Notes: generated by a model not told the origin, from the letters alone. Positions 46,701 through 59,700 are shown, counted from the stretch's first letter. The stretch is DNA of 64,000 bases from Dromaius novaehollandiae (GCF_036370855.1 NC_088102.1:72611601-72675600), one strand, 5' to 3'. Translations and numbers: made by a program.

Positions 46701-49591
46701 AGGGCTGGGCAGTGCCCTTCCCTCCCCAGCTCCCAACCAGTGGGAAGGTGAAGCCCCCAAGCCCCAGCCCCACTGCCCCCGTACCTGTACTTGGTCTCCC
46801 TGCCGATGAACTGCACCATACATCTCAGGGTGATTACTGCAGGCAGAGCCAAAGAGCATGGAGTCAGCAGGGAGCAAAGGTACTCCCGGGACTCTCCCGG
46901 GCAATAAAACAGCAATACAGCTACACCACCCAGGCCACCAAGGCAGACGAGGACGCACGGAGGAGCGGTGGCCTCGAGCTCTGCATCGGCCGTGCGGGGG
47001 TTACCTACCATGAAAGGGGTGGGTGATAAGCGTTGCGGCAGAGCGAGCAACCATCTCTCGGGAGGTCTGGAGGAGAAACAGGCTGTCAGTTGAATGGAGC
47101 AGGACCGGGCGGAGGCAGGGGACAGGGCAGCACAGGTGTGGCAGGAGAGAGCCCAAAAGTGTTCCCAAGCAGCGCCAGCGTCGCGCACCATGACCAACAC
47201 TGATTCACGTGCTCCCAGCCCCTCTCTCACCAGGGTGAGCCCAGCACCCCCACCCCAACACCCTTCTCCTGTTGGCTGCAAGGAACGAGGGTAATCCTGG
47301 GTGGACGCCAGACCTCGGCCCTGCACAGCCCCACTGTCACACAGTGCCCTGCCGGGGCAGGAGCCACCCGGCGGGTGGGGGGGACACGCCAGGGATAGAT
47401 TGAGGCCAAACCCCTTCCCTTCTGCCAGCACTTCCTCAGACAGAGGCTCCAGCACAAGCCCTAGGAAAGGCAGCTCACTGCCTTGCATCTGGATCAGTCC
47501 CTGCCAGGGAAGAAACGGAGCTCCTGGCCTGATCTCCACCCCCAGCTATGCTCTCACCTCCATGAGAACTTGCTCCAGTGAGGACACGCGCTCCTTCTTG
47601 CTGGCTCCTGGCTGGAGAGAGTAAGAAAGCATCAGACAGGGAACAACCCCCCAGATGCACCACTTCCTCCCCAACACCCCACCTGCCGAAACCATCCACC
47701 CTTCCGAGTACGGGGTCTGCAGTCCCCCACATCCCGGCCCCACCAGAGTCGCCCACGCTGCGTGCTGCACAGTGGTTTGGCTCTCTGCCATGCGTTGCTC
47801 TGGGAGCAGCACTTAAAAGCCAGCTCTATTCTGGGCTGCCTCCGCTTTTCCTGACACCCACGGGGAACAGCCTTGCCTGTCAGGAGCGGCCCAGGGAGGG
47901 GAGAGAGGATTCACAGAGGGAAGTAGTCTCAGACATACCTCAGCCTGCTCAGCCTCCTGGTACCGCTAGGGAGAAAAGGGTACAGTCAGCACAGCTAGAG
48001 GAGGACAAGGGAAGGCCCTTCCACCACAGGCTGTCACAGAGACGTGCTGGCAGGGGGGATCTGCGCTGACAACGGGGTGGGATGCTGACGAGACAGGAGA
48101 TGAAAGACCCCTCAAGGCCTCGACAGTCACACCGGCCCAGCTCCCAGCCCACTCATGAAGCGGAGACGACCCTTTCTATGCAGCCTGGGGGCTGCTTTGG
48201 GGTGCTGTAGGGTGTCGCAGTCCCGTTCCCAGGGTCAATGGGGACGGGGGCCTTATGGGGCCCCAGATGCCCTTCTAGTGCCCAGCACAGTGGAGGCGTG
48301 GGCCAGCAGCCGCCACCCAGCACAGCTGTGCGCACACCAACAGCACAGGGCACAAGCTGTTTCCAGCGAGGTCAGGCCGCTTGCTCTGCACCCCACACAA
48401 ACCATGCACGATACCTGCAGCACTTTGCTGTGCACGATGGTGCCAATGGCTCCGGAGCAAAGTCGGGGCGTCAGGCCTTTGAAGAGTCCTGCTCTTCCAT
48501 CAACCTTCACAATGTGTTTGGCTGGAGAAAGACAAGTTAACAGGGACATTAGGACTTGTCATGCCACATACCTTTCTCACCGTTTCCCCTCTAGTTTATC
48601 CTACACAATCAAGAAGAACATCTCTCCAGAGACCTGGGAAGCAAGCATCCACCTCCAGCTCCAACCAGAACAGGCTGCAGAAAAACCCAGATGTCTGTGT
48701 CACCGGTAGAACAGGGACCCATGCTGTACAGGACACCAAAGAGCTCTGACCCACTGCTGCCCTACGTGCAAGAGAGGCAACTCACCTGCTTCACAGACCA
48801 AGAACCTCTCCCTCCTCAGCCCGAGGGCTTCACATCAGGTCACTCAGACTTCAGATCGATACGCACGTCTCGGAGGCGGACTCACCGTAAGCAAAGAGAC
48901 CCGGCAGCTGGTAAACCTGTCGCCCAAAAATATTCCTTCCCAGAGTCGGTGGCAGAGGCTCGTATCCCACCTTTAAAACAAAGGGACAGCTTGCATCAGC
49001 CATCATGCGAGGCCAGCCGGCCCTCCTGCAGCGCAACGACCCCTCGGCTCTCTGGATCCTGTCAGGCCACCTGGGGCCTCCTAAACACTCTGAGGCCTGG
49101 AGGCACCAGCAGCCTGGGATCCACCGGCCTTTGGTCTTCGGCCACACTGCAGGCCCCAGGAAGTGAGGGCTGACAAGGGTCCCGTTGCCAGCAGGCTCCG
49201 TGCGGCTGCCCTGCCTGCCATGCACAGGCCTGGGGGGCCGTGTCACCTGGGGGGGGGGGGGGACAATGGTGTCATCAGGAGTGGGGAGGGAGGGAGGGTA
49301 GGGTGTCACCAGGCAGGGCAGGGAGGAAAAGGACGGGCATCTCCAAGACCGGGCAGGGGGGAAGGGAAAAAGGACCGGGGCCACCGGGACAGGGAACAGC
49401 GGATCCCCCGGCACCGCGAACTGCTGCTGCTTCCAGCACGGTTGATGCCCCCCCCCCACCCGCCGCCGGTTACCGGGGCTCCCCCACGCATCGGCTGCCC
49501 TTACCTGCACCAGCACCTTCACGTACATGAGGGGCTGTGACAGCACAGCCAGCCCCGAGCCCAGCAGCACCTGCGAGGCCGTATCCGCCAT
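43708..49591 (-). CDS. MTCH2: MTCH2, mitochondrial carrier homologue 2 (outer-membrane insertase)
   Basis: Divergent SLC25 family member in the mitochondrial outer membrane. It is the tBID receptor and an insertase for tail-anchored proteins. Thirteen exons in transcript order: 49591-49505, 48970-48886, 48521-48415, 47965-47939, 47611-47558, 47066-47009, 46836-46785, 46572-46513, 45745-45652, 45369-45322, 44747-44680, 44172-44097, 43794-43708. Phases agree throughout and give 300 residues (human 303). Landmarks: MADTASQVLLGSGLAVLSQP, VGYEPLPPTLGRNIFGRQVY, GLTPRLCSGAIGTIVHSKVL, SAATLITHPFHVITLRCMVQ, IYREEGILGFFAGLIPRLLG and FFASMLTYPFVLVSNLMA. The acidic loop encoded by exons 4-5 is diverged, as expected. 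The C-terminus reads VPTGKRYVWEERRFR, unlike the human end I recall. Confidence 0.96.
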
Positions 49592-49800
49592 GGTGCCGCC
49601 CCGGCGTCACGGCCCAGAAGGACACCGCCGCCGCTTCCGCTTCCGCCCCCGGTACTTCCGGCGCGCCCGCCGCCCGCTTCCGCCCGGAGCGCCACCGGGG
49701 GGGGGCGGGGAGGGCCCGGCCCAGGGTGCCGGGGACGGGTCCAGCGCTGGGCATCTCCGCCGGGCGGGGCGGGGGGGGGGGTGGCGACGGGACCTACCTA
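49592..49800 (-). promoter_or_regulatory. MTCH2 CpG promoter with ETS site
   Basis: CpG-rich sequence directly upstream of MTCH2. ACTTCCGG at 49,654-49,661 is CCGGAAGT on the gene strand, an ETS/GABP core 63-70 bp upstream of the ATG. GABP sites are typical of nuclear genes for mitochondrial proteins. Confidence 0.55.
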
Positions 49801-51631
49801 GCCGGAGGCAGCACCACGGTGACGAGGTCTGAGGGGCCTCAGTGGGGTGTCACCATGGCAACAGGGCCTACCCGGCCTGAGGCCTGCCTGGCAGCAGCAT
49901 GGCACCGAGGCCGAGGCCCACAGTCTGGGGGACATGGCTTCGAGGAGCAGGGCCTGGTGGGCACCGCGCCCCACACACCTGCCTCGCCCGGCGCTCTGCC
50001 TGCGGGCACTCCAGCCCGATGGAGGCGGCTCCGGCCCGACCAGTTTTTCAGGCCGCACCTTAACGTTGGCTGCACTCTGCCGCCATGACCTTGGCCTTCC
50101 CCCTGCGGCCCTGCGGGAGGGAGATGCCCTCCTGCTCCGGGGCAGCCTCGGGCTCTGCCCCCGTGGAGCCCCACGCCCCAAAGCGCCTGCGCCTTTCCCC
50201 ATGCTGCTTTCTTGGTTTGCCTGCTGCAGAGTGACAGAAAAGCCTCAGGGCTGTGAGAACAATCATTTCAGGGTGCCGTAACAGGGCAGTGGCCTGTTCC
50301 CCCACTGGCCCTGCGTGAACCCAGGGCACAGGATCCCCGACTCAGCTCGCCGGTGGGCCCCGCTAGTGGTGCCAACCCTGCAGCAGTGGCTGCGTAATCC
50401 CACGCTGAGGCCTGGCCCACAGCAGCTGGGGACACGGCCCTGTGCCGCAGCACCGCTTTTAATACCGAACGTGACCGTGACAATGTGCCATCAGCAAGCA
50501 GCTACGGTTGGGGGCTGGCGCCTGCAGCCTTGCCCGAGGGTGAGAGGTTTCTGTGCCCGCTGGGTTGCTTCCGGCCGGGAGCTGAGGCAGGTCCCCGTGT
50601 GGCACAGGGCAACTGGTTCCGCGCTGGCAAGAGGCTCAGCGCTGCCGTGGCATGCTGCCCGCCCACAGCTGCTCGGCGACGCGCGAGGCACGGACAGCGA
50701 GCGCCCATGGGGTCAGACGCCAGGTCCCACCCGTTGCATTGCTTGGCGTGGGGCCAGCACCCGCGCTCCCCAGGAGGGCTGCTGAGGCAGGACCGCATCC
50801 TGCTCCCACGGGGAACCATCTCGTGTCCGCTGTGCAGCTCCCCCCGCCATAGGGACAACCTGGTCATGGCTCCGGGGGCTGCAGCCTGCAAGGAAACACA
50901 GCTGGTGCCGTGGCCTGTGCCGTTTCGGTAAGCGCCGCCACAGCCTGCCAGCTGGGATTGCCCATGCCTGCTCCGAGCAGTTGTAGCCCCGTTTGCAGCA
51001 ACACTTTTGGGCTGCTCCCTCAGCGCGGCGTCTCTCAGTGCAACCAGGCCTGCGCGGCGGGCACTCGCTGGCGTCGGACAGCCCAGCACGGCTCCGATGC
51101 TGCCGCCCTCTCTCCTTGCCAGGTGCGGATCCCCTGCAGCAGCACGGCTCCTGGGGTGACGGCGCTCACCCTGTTCCAGCCAAAATGTGTGCATCCATGT
51201 TACCGGGACCGTTTTCAGGGGGCATCAGTAAAGCCCAAACCTATGCCAGTGCTCGGGGCCTCCTCCAAAGTCTTGATTTTTGTCCTTGCCACTGGTGTTC
51301 TCTGGCCAGGGGGACGCTGCAGTGATGGGCTGGCAGCCAGCACCCACCATGCCTCCCTCCTCTGCCAGGGCTGGTAAAGAGGGGCTTGACCCACTCGAAG
51401 CCCCAGTAAGCGGCTGGGTCTCACACTGGTGACAGTGCTGCTCTGGCCTGGAGCCTGCCTGCGGCACCACTGCCTGCTTCGTGCTGGGCTCCTGCTGTGG
51501 CCACTCCAGCGCTCCATTGACGCTGCCCCAAGCTATGGCCATGAGTGCTAGCAGACGGTGGGAGCAGAGCTGGATCCTCCCGGCAGTCTGGGGAGATCAC
51601 GGCCAGGGCAGGAAGATCGCTAATTACATCT
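49801..51631. other. Gene-free stretch between MTCH2 and AGBL2
   Basis: About 1.8 kb of GC-rich DNA, divided between the MTCH2 upstream side and the AGBL2 3' side. No exon, repeat or clear AGBL2 poly(A) signal was recognised. Confidence 0.45.
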
Positions 51632-54600
51632 CTAGCAGGACTTTTCCGGAGGGGCCCCGGGCAGAATGGCTTGGGCTCCTGGCCCTGATGTGCCCAAGTA
51701 TCTCCCAGGCATGCTGCTCACCGAGATGCTCTCCCGGCTCAGCCGGTCCCGGGAGATGGTGTATCGCTGACGCAGGGCATTCCTTTCTCTCCTTGTCTGC
51801 AACCGCTTCTTTTTCCTTTGTTTAAGCTGCTCCGGACAGCAAAGTGACACCTGAGCACGTCTCCGCCAAGAGTCCCCAGCCCCGTGAAGCCTCGCATCTC
51901 CCCACAGCTTCCTGGGGCATCTCCATTCACCAGCCTCCTCCATCCCACCCCCATCCTGAAAGCAGCTGGCAACGGGGCAACATCCTCCATGCTGCCTTGG
52001 CTGAGCTCCACCAGGCCCAGAGGGCACAGACACCCTGGGGTCAGCCCACCATGGGCCCCCGTGCCCAGGGATGGCTGGAGAGGTCTCGGCCACCCGCGGG
52101 CCCGCGCCAAGGACATTCACCTGCTCTGCCAGGCCGCGGAGGTGAGCAGGAGGGCCATCGGACTCGGAGCTGTTGGAGCCACTGGTGCTGCGTGAGGGAG
52201 AGAAACCGCTTGCAGCTCCTGACGGGTGTCTAGCTAAGCCCTTGCCCTACTTCCCCCAGGAATTTCTGTGATTTTGAGATGCTCTTTGCCAGGTGACACT
52301 GGGGCAGACATAAGCTGGCAGCAAGAAAAATGGCCTGGGGCAATGGGGCACGCGCAGCTGGGGGTTTCCAAGTCTCAGCCAGGCCTAGCCACAGCTGCCC
52401 TGATCCAGTGCTGGGGTGATCCTGCTCCAAGAGGACACTGGACTGGAGAACCCCGGCAGTCCCATCCCACCAGCGCTGCTGAGGGATCTGGGGCTGCCTG
52501 CCTGGGGATGGCAGAGGGTTGTACCTGGATTCGAGGTCCAAGAGGGAGACGCCACTCCAGCTACCACTGGAGCCTGACTTGCACCCGAGCTTTTGATGAA
52601 GCTGCTGCTTCAGCAGCTCATCCAGCTCCAACAGGCACTGCTGGACCTGTGGGCAAGAGCGAGTGTCACTGGTGCTGCCAGATCCTGTGGCTTGGGCGCA
52701 GTTGGGCTATGGCTACAGAGGTGATGAGGCATGGCCGCCCAGCACCGGTCACTGTGGCTGGGTGCGGAGCTGTGAACAGCACCCGTACAGCACTGGGACC
52801 CTGCCTCTGCCAGGAGCCAACCTGGGTACCAGGGCTGCTCTCGCCTGCCCCTGGGCGCAGACCCACCTTGGCAGCATCAGGGTTGCAGAAGTCCAGCAGG
52901 GTGTCACAGATGTGGTGGCCCAGCGATTTGAGGTCCTCCACACTGAAGTGCGAGTGCCTCTCGCCTAGAGGGGAAAGATGGGACCAAAGCAAGCCATGGC
53001 TTCGCGATCCAAGCCCCAGCCTACGCCTGCCTGGTGCTGCCTTCCCCACCACCTCTGGGGTCCATGCATGGTCTGGCTCCTCATACTGGCCTGTCCCATC
53101 CAGCCACCACTCTGCATCCCAAAGCTCATCTCCCCATGGCCCCCAGTGGTCACCCTTCCCAGCCCAGGGGCCTCAGGGCCCAAATCCCATCCCTGAGCAC
53201 ATCGTGCCATCATGCCCAGCCCCCAGCTCCTCCTTGGCAGTGCCTCAAGATGCGCAGCTGTCTCCTTGGTGCTCTGGCAGCCCCTGGCACCCGCAGCACC
53301 CCAGGGCCACCAGTGCAGCCTCTCACCCAGCGTGGAGCCCCCAAAGGCCGTCTCCATGGTGTAGCTGTTGGAGATGCCCATCCGCCACATGACGATCCTC
53401 CCGGTCCCCTCTTTGCTCTTCTGCACCTTAAATTTGCAGCTGCGGAAGGAAAACTGGGGCCAGCCCCATGATCAGCATGGTAGAACAAGGGGTGAGGGGA
53501 GACACATCCTTCTCCCAAGCCCCGAGGGGACACCCCTGTGCCTCCACCCATGGGGCGAGGCAAGTTCTCCACCATGACTCTCCCTCTGATGGGAAGCATA
53601 ACATGGTGGCCATGATCTGGTGCCCATGTCGCCATCCAGTGTCACGATGAAACTCAGCAAGGAAGCCACTTCCCAGAACTACCAGGTGTGGGTCTCATCT
53701 GACCGGGAGCAGAGGACGGCTTCCCGAAGGGTTGTGTCCAGGTGGGCAGCCTCGGACAGCCCCAGGGAGCAGGACAGGAGAGGTGGCACCACATCTCCTG
53801 GTGCAGAGGAGAGATGTCCTCAAGGGCACCCACCTTGTCAGGGGCATTTTTGCTCAGCATCAGCGGGAAGATGCGTTCGTGCAGCCGTGGCATGGCACTG
53901 GCCCCGCTGCCGCTACAGCCATACATGAAGACATTGTTCTTGCGGCTGTGCCCGTGGAAGTCGCAGTAGAGCAGGATCTCCCGCTCCGCCAGGACCCTGT
54001 GCACAACCAAATGGCAGCCTCGCTCTGCATCCCGCCAGGTGACCCCCCACTGGCTGCCCTGTGCCCCAGCCTCACCTCTCCACCATGGCTCGAGTGTGCC
54101 AGACGCAGGGGAAGGAGTCCTTGAGCACCGTCCTGTAGGCCCTGTTGAGGTCCCTGCCTGCCAGGGAGCAGCGGGAGTTGCCCACAACCACGCCATCGGG
54201 GTTCAGCATGGGCACCACCTTGAAGATGAAGAGCTGCCGAAGGAGCTGAGCCTCGGGGGCATCGCTCAGAATGAAGTCGAGGAAGCCCCTCATCACCCAC
54301 GAGCCGCCACTCTCGCCGGGGTGCACGCGGGCGCTCAGCACCACCATCCTCTTGGCTGCGGCACCTGCGGGGCTGCTGATGGTGAGCAAGTAGACAGTGT
54401 TGCCAGCCAGGCTGCGGCACAGCGCTCGCACCTTGCAGTACTGTGAGCGGACGGGGTCGCCCACCACCTCCTGCAGGTAACGCTGCAGGTCCGAGTAGGT
54501 GTAAGGGTAGGAGTGGGCAAAGTAGCAGGTATCGCCATCGTGGGGGAAGCGCACGGTCCAGGTGAGGCAGTAGGCAGCCCGGCCTTCTTCAGAGCCACCC

Positions 54601-56515
54601 CGGTAGTAGCGGATATCATCCCCGGCTCTGTGCCAGCCAATGCCATGGCTCTGGGCATCCCGCTGTGAGTAGAGCAGCGGCTTCATGCCCTCGCCATAGA
54701 GGCTCTTGGGCTTTGCCAAATTGGTGATGGTGAACCGGTAGACAGGGTCTTTCCTGGTGTTTTGCACGCGGAAGTAAAACCATTGGGTGTGCTTGCTGGT
54801 GTACAGGTCCGGCCGCAGGGTCAGCACGTACTCATGGGCACCCCTGCAATGCAGCAACAGGGACGCTCCGGCTCCCACGCTGCGCCACACCGCCTCGCAC
54901 GGATACCCCCGCCATCCTTGCGCTCTTACACTTTGACGGCCTTCTGGAGGTTGCCGCTCTCAAAGCGCGACTCAAAAAGGAGGGTGGTGTCGTGAGGACC
55001 TGCCAGGGTGGCTGCTGGCGAGGAGAGGGGGCCCTGAGCACCCCCGACCCTAGCCCGGGTGAAACAGGAGTCTCCGATGGCTGCAGGGGAAAAGATGGGC
55101 TCAGCATGGCAGCACCCCAATGCTGGAGGCTTTTGGGAAACAAACCAGATGCCTATGGGTGCTCTGCTCCCTGCCAGGCCCAAGCCGCGGCAGAGCAACA
55201 GCACGGGCCGGCCTCGCTACCTGGGCTGATGTGGTAGACGACAGTGCCGTGCTCCTCGCTGCTGGCCGGAGCCTGCTCGTGGCCCATGGGCTGGTAGAAC
55301 GGCTCCGGCTGAGGGGGGACCCACTCTGAGAGGGGACAGGAGACAAGCGCAAGGGCCAGGGCCCCTTTGGCACCAAGGGCTCCGACGCAGGAGAAGGGGA
55401 CAACGACGGGATCCGAGAGCCTCCTCACCGATATGCTTGATCGCCTCCTCGACGACTTCACACTCGACCGGCCAGCGGGGAGCGGGCAGGGGGCCTCGTG
55501 CCGACAGCAGGGCAAAGAGAGCCCGTGGCTCCCGCAGCAGCGGGGACCCACAGTCTGGGGGCCGCCCCAAGGGGAGCTGCTTGCTCTTGCGGAGGGCTGG
55601 CTTCAGCACCCGAGGGGCTGCAAGAGGACCAGGAGCAGCTTGGGGGGCCTCCAGGATGCCCCATGCTCCCGACTGAGGCTCCAGCGAGGACGGGGCAACC
55701 CAGGGCAGGAGGGGCTGATACTGGTTGCTCCCCAGGGAGACTACAATGAGGATGCTCTGGGGTCCCCAGTTCAGAGCTGTCCCCAAGCTGACAGAGACCA
55801 CCTTGTCCCATGCATTCCCCTCAGAGCCCCTGCCTGTCACCTGGAAGGGGCAGCAGGAGCGGGGAGCTCTCCAGGCCCTGTCATGCCCGGGCATCACAGG
55901 GAGAGGAACACCTGCCCCTCCGTGAGGGTTCACTCACACATTGCTTCCTTCCCCAGGCCCTGCGGAGAGCTGCAGGCTGGCTTGGCACTGCCCAGGCTGG
56001 GTGCCTCAGCAGGCTGGCACTCGGCGCGCCCCTGCCCGTGCTCCTGGGGGGAGGCAGGGCTCTTCTGCTGGCCTGTCTTCTGGCCTTCGGGAGAGCATTG
56101 CTGCCACTGAGGTGCCACCGTGGCCCAATGGGCCTGGGGAACACCATAGGGTGGGACAGGGCCAAGCCATCTGGCCCCAGGGTTCAGGGGACAAAGGGGA
56201 AAGAGACAGCCCTGACCCCAAGCACCATGTCCCTTCATGTGGGGCCTGCCGTGCTCAGGGCTCACCTCCGAAGTAGCCGTAGTAGCGCAGGTGTCTGTGC
56301 ATGAAGCTGTCATAGGGCTCAGGGATGGCCTAGGCAGGGCAGGGCCAGTCAGGCACCACTCCCAGCCTCCCTTTCCCAACAGGAGACCAGAGCAAGCCCT
56401 GACCTCCACCCCTCTCCACCCAGCTGCCAAACCACCCCCCACACCAGGCTGGTCCAGCCCAACCTCCCTCCCCCAACCCCCTGACCTGAGCCGTGGGGTG
56501 CTCACAGGGCTGCAT
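51632..56515 (-). CDS. AGBL2: AGBL2 (CCP2), cytosolic carboxypeptidase 2
   Basis: M14-type zinc carboxypeptidase that trims polyglutamate side chains and C-terminal residues of tubulin; ciliary in other vertebrates. Exons in transcript order: 56515-56486, 56329-56266, [unresolved linker], 55840-55429, 55325-55221, 55080-54930, 54843-54076, 53996-53834, 53453-53327, 52964-52867, 52646-52525, 52187-52121, 51850-51632. From 55,840 on, phases agree and encode 743 residues (human total ~902). The N-terminus [19 protein letters not shown] matches human. The CCP N-domain follows ([32 protein letters not shown]). The catalytic domain has the zinc motif HPGE ([13 protein letters not shown]), GRDLNR, and the distal zinc His in [16 protein letters not shown] holds the catalytic Glu region. 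The C-tail is basic ([15 protein letters not shown]). An in-frame ATG at 56,563 is an alternative start. Exons between 55,841 and 56,265 could not be joined in phase. Confidence 0.92.
52390..52490 (+). mobile_element. Probable CR1 3'-end scrap in AGBL2 intron
   Basis: The + strand reads CCCTGATCCAGTGCTGGGGT, then GATCCTGCTCC, GGACACTGGACTGG and GGCAGTCCCATCCCACC. This resembles the sense 3' end of CR1 and mirrors part of the fragment at 37,315-37,565. Strongly diverged. Confidence 0.35.
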
Positions 56516-56640
56516 GGCTGCTTGAGGCCAGGCCTCACCCTCTCCCCCCGTCCCTGCCGGCACCAGGCCTCAGGACGCGGTCACTGAGCAACCAGCATGG
56601 CAACAGCAGCAAGGAGGTGGAGCAGGATGGGATGGGGCGG
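56516..56640 (-). promoter_or_regulatory. AGBL2 promoter with RFX half-site
   Basis: Only ~190 bp separate the AGBL2 start codon from the FNBP4 poly(A) signal, so the AGBL2 promoter must overlap the end of FNBP4. CATGGCAACA at 56,596-56,605 is a perfect X-box half-site (TGTTGCCATG on the gene strand), with a second GTTGC nearby at 56,589-56,593. RFX factors drive ciliary genes through X-boxes. A full palindromic X-box is not present. Confidence 0.4.
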
Positions 56641-56701
56641 TCCCAGAGGGCTTCTGTTATTCACCCCTTCAATCAAGACAGCAAGTCCCAAACTGCTACA
56701 A

Positions 56702-56707
56702 TTTATT
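56702..56707 (-). terminator. FNBP4 polyadenylation signal
   Basis: TTTATT on +, AATAAA on the minus strand, 64 bp beyond the FNBP4 stop codon. Confidence 0.75.
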
Positions 56708-56770
56708 GGACAACAGTCAAGTCGTAAAGGGCTCTAAACTGTACATCTGTAAAAAATAGTGCCGCGCGCC

Positions 56771-59700
56771 TCATGTGCTTGAAGTGGTTTTCCTCCGCTT
56801 CAGCCGTGCTCGCCAGTCTTCTGGCAGTGCCTCAAAGTTGGCGTTCCTCTCTGCCATGCCACTGTGGGGACAAAGGGGGGGAGGGTGAGCACCCAGGACG
56901 TGCAAGGTGACACTCGCTACTGCCTGCCACTCAGCCTCCCTCATCTACCCCACGGCCAGACACCCAAACACCCACTCCTCCCTCTGTACTGGGAACGAGG
57001 AAATGGCCCTGCTCAAGAGAAGCCCATGGAGAAGTTTCTCCCTCACAAAGCAACCCCGTGGCAGGCAGGTAACTGTGGAAGGGGACAGGACCCTACTAGC
57101 ATAAGTTTAGCAGGGTCTTTGTATGGTATCCTGCTACAAGCCACAATTTGTGATGTCCCCTGGGGCCTGAGGGATGGGGATCACCATCACCACCTGCCCC
57201 TTGCAGAGTGCAGGCTCCTCAGGGAAGAGGGGAGTTCCTGCAAAGACGCCTCAGCCATTTCCAGCTGGGGCAGGCAGCAATTTTGTCACTGTTGAGGCGG
57301 GCAGTGTCAGAGCAGGAGCAAGTAGGGCTGCTGGCTCCAGAAGAGCCTCCCGAGTCCGCACGTGTCCATACCTCAGCAGCTGCTGCTGCTTCCACTCCTC
57401 AATGCGCCTCTGCGCGGTTGTCTCCCGGTCCTCCTCGCTGGAGCTGGAGTTCTCCTCCTCGTCCAGCTCCCGCTGGATGCTCTGCCACTTCTTCACCAGA
57501 GATGGCATCTTCGTTTTGCCCTTCTTGCCCTGCGCCAGGAATTCAAGAGACTACAGTTAGGGTGGGTGAAAAGAGGAGAGGGATCTTGGAGACTCTAGAG
57601 GGTGCTGAGCTATAGCTACTCCCAGCAGAAGCGTAGCCCTGCAAACTGGCAAGGGAACGGTGCAGAGCTGCCCCAGGATATCCCCTCCTCCTGCTGCCAC
57701 AGCTGCCAGGTGCGGGGAACAAGCCGCTGCTTTGAGGCAGAGCTACAGATCCCACAAGCAGCCAGGGAGTGAGGGAGCCACTTCAATCGGGCTCGCTCAG
57801 TCCTGGAGCCTTTCTCTGCTCTCTTGTGGGCCTGAGGCACGCAGGCCAGCCAAAGTCAGCAGGACATGGCTCTGCAGAGCTCAGAGTCCCGTCAGGGAAA
57901 GCCATCCCAGGGAGGCTGCTCAAAGCAAGGCCCTGGAGGCAGGGACAAGACCCTAACGTCCTGGTTTCCAACCCCAGAACAGCAGTGGTCCACCCATCCA
58001 GCCTGCTCTCCCATGGCCAGGCACCAGAGCACAGCCCTACCTTGTCCTTCCGCCCCTTCCTTGGTTTCTCCGGTGGCAGCGCCTTGGGGGCGGGAGGTGG
58101 CGGAGGCTGTGGCGGAGGCGGGGGAGGCGGCTGCTCCGTGGCACTGGCAGCAGGCAGGGCTCCTCGCGCAGGGGCCAGCTGCACGGTGGCAGCAGCAAGC
58201 CCGACGGGCATGGCGCACTCTGAATAGCTCATGACAGAAGGTGCAGTGGGCGCCGTCACTCCCAAGTAGCCAGACTGTAGGCCCAGTCCTGCGGGCTGAG
58301 GGCCTGTGTGCCCTGGAGCAATGCGGAGGTTGGCACGGCCTTGGATCTCGCCTTGCAGCCGCTGCCGTGGCCTCAGGGAGCCGAGGGGCACAGGTGAAGG
58401 CTGGTACTTGCTGGCAGTCATGAGGGGCTGGCTGTAGATGACAGGGCAGCTGCCGATGGTGGCTGTTCGCTGCATCAACCCCGGGCTCATCTCCGTGGCT
58501 TTCCTCTTCTGAGACTTGGTGGAGAGCAGAGGGGCAGGGCTAGATTCAACAGCACCCTGGAAGGGGGAGCATCAATGGTGAGAGCTGGGTCAAGAGGCCC
58601 CAAGGCCTGGCCGAATGGGACTGAAACAGTGGTGGTGCCCAAGAAGGCCCTCTGAGCTGAGGGCTTTGCTGCTCTGCTACCCTAGCAGCTCCATCTTGTC
58701 CTCTACATGTCCCCTTTGCTGCCCCTTCTCCCCAGGCTCACACTCTCCCATCTCCCCATCTGCAAAGTGCTTTGTGGGTTACAAGCTCTGTGATCAGGCA
58801 CACGTGCCACGTGGGGCTGGGAAAGGAGCGCTGTCACAGCGGGGCCAGCGCAACACAGGGCTGCACTCCTGGTTACAGGGAGACAATGGCCAAGCCCAGC
58901 CTTTCCCCGGGTGTCAGAACTGCTGCTCACCTGGCCACTGCTGACAGCTGGGCGGAGGAGAGGCTTCAGGGGAGCATCTTCTTCCGTTCCCGGGGCGGGT
59001 GGCTCCTCACCCCCCTCGTCTTCCATCTCCACTTCCTGGATCTCTCCGTCTTCTCCAGGAGGCGGTGGTGGTGGTGGCGGTGGCGGGGGTGAATCTGGTG
59101 GAGGCGGAGGCGGCGGAGGCATTTCCAAAGGCAAAGGAGGTTGGAGTACCGGGACAGAGGACTGAAGCAGAGTCCAAAATGGAGTGAGCGGCATGAGAGA
59201 CGTAGCAGGAACTTGGCCTGAGAAGGATTCTTTACAAAGGGAGCCTGAAGAATACATATTGACACAGGCTTGAAAACCCACGCTACTGACCGCGCTGCCC
59301 ACTGCTCCCCAGCCACCACTGCTGCCTTCGCTCAGGGCAGCTCTCCAGCAAAGGCACTTGCTGCCTCCCTTCCAGAGCCCTGTGTGGGAATCGGGTTGCA
59401 GAGATCAGGCCACAGGCGCTCAGACCTCAATTTGAGCTGCTGCACCCCACTTTCCCAAGCACAACTGGAACCCCAGGCGACTAAAACCGATAAGGGCACT
59501 TCAGCCACCAGAGCAGCATTTGTCCCAGCTTCTCTAAAGCTACTGCTAGATGCCTGGGCAAGAGAGTCAAGTACCACTGTGTACTGCTCTAAGTTCCAGT
59601 GAGCTCAGTGGGGCCATGAAGTGCCACAGCAACCCAGCTGCGTGTCTGTGGGGAGCACAGCACAGCAAGGGACCTGCTTCTGGGCCAGGACACCCAAACC

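Noticed and set aside
49246-49262. Poly-G run and other homopolymer runs (38,326; 33,569) as structural elements
   Set aside because: They are simple homopolymers in introns or intergenic DNA, likely length-variable and without context.
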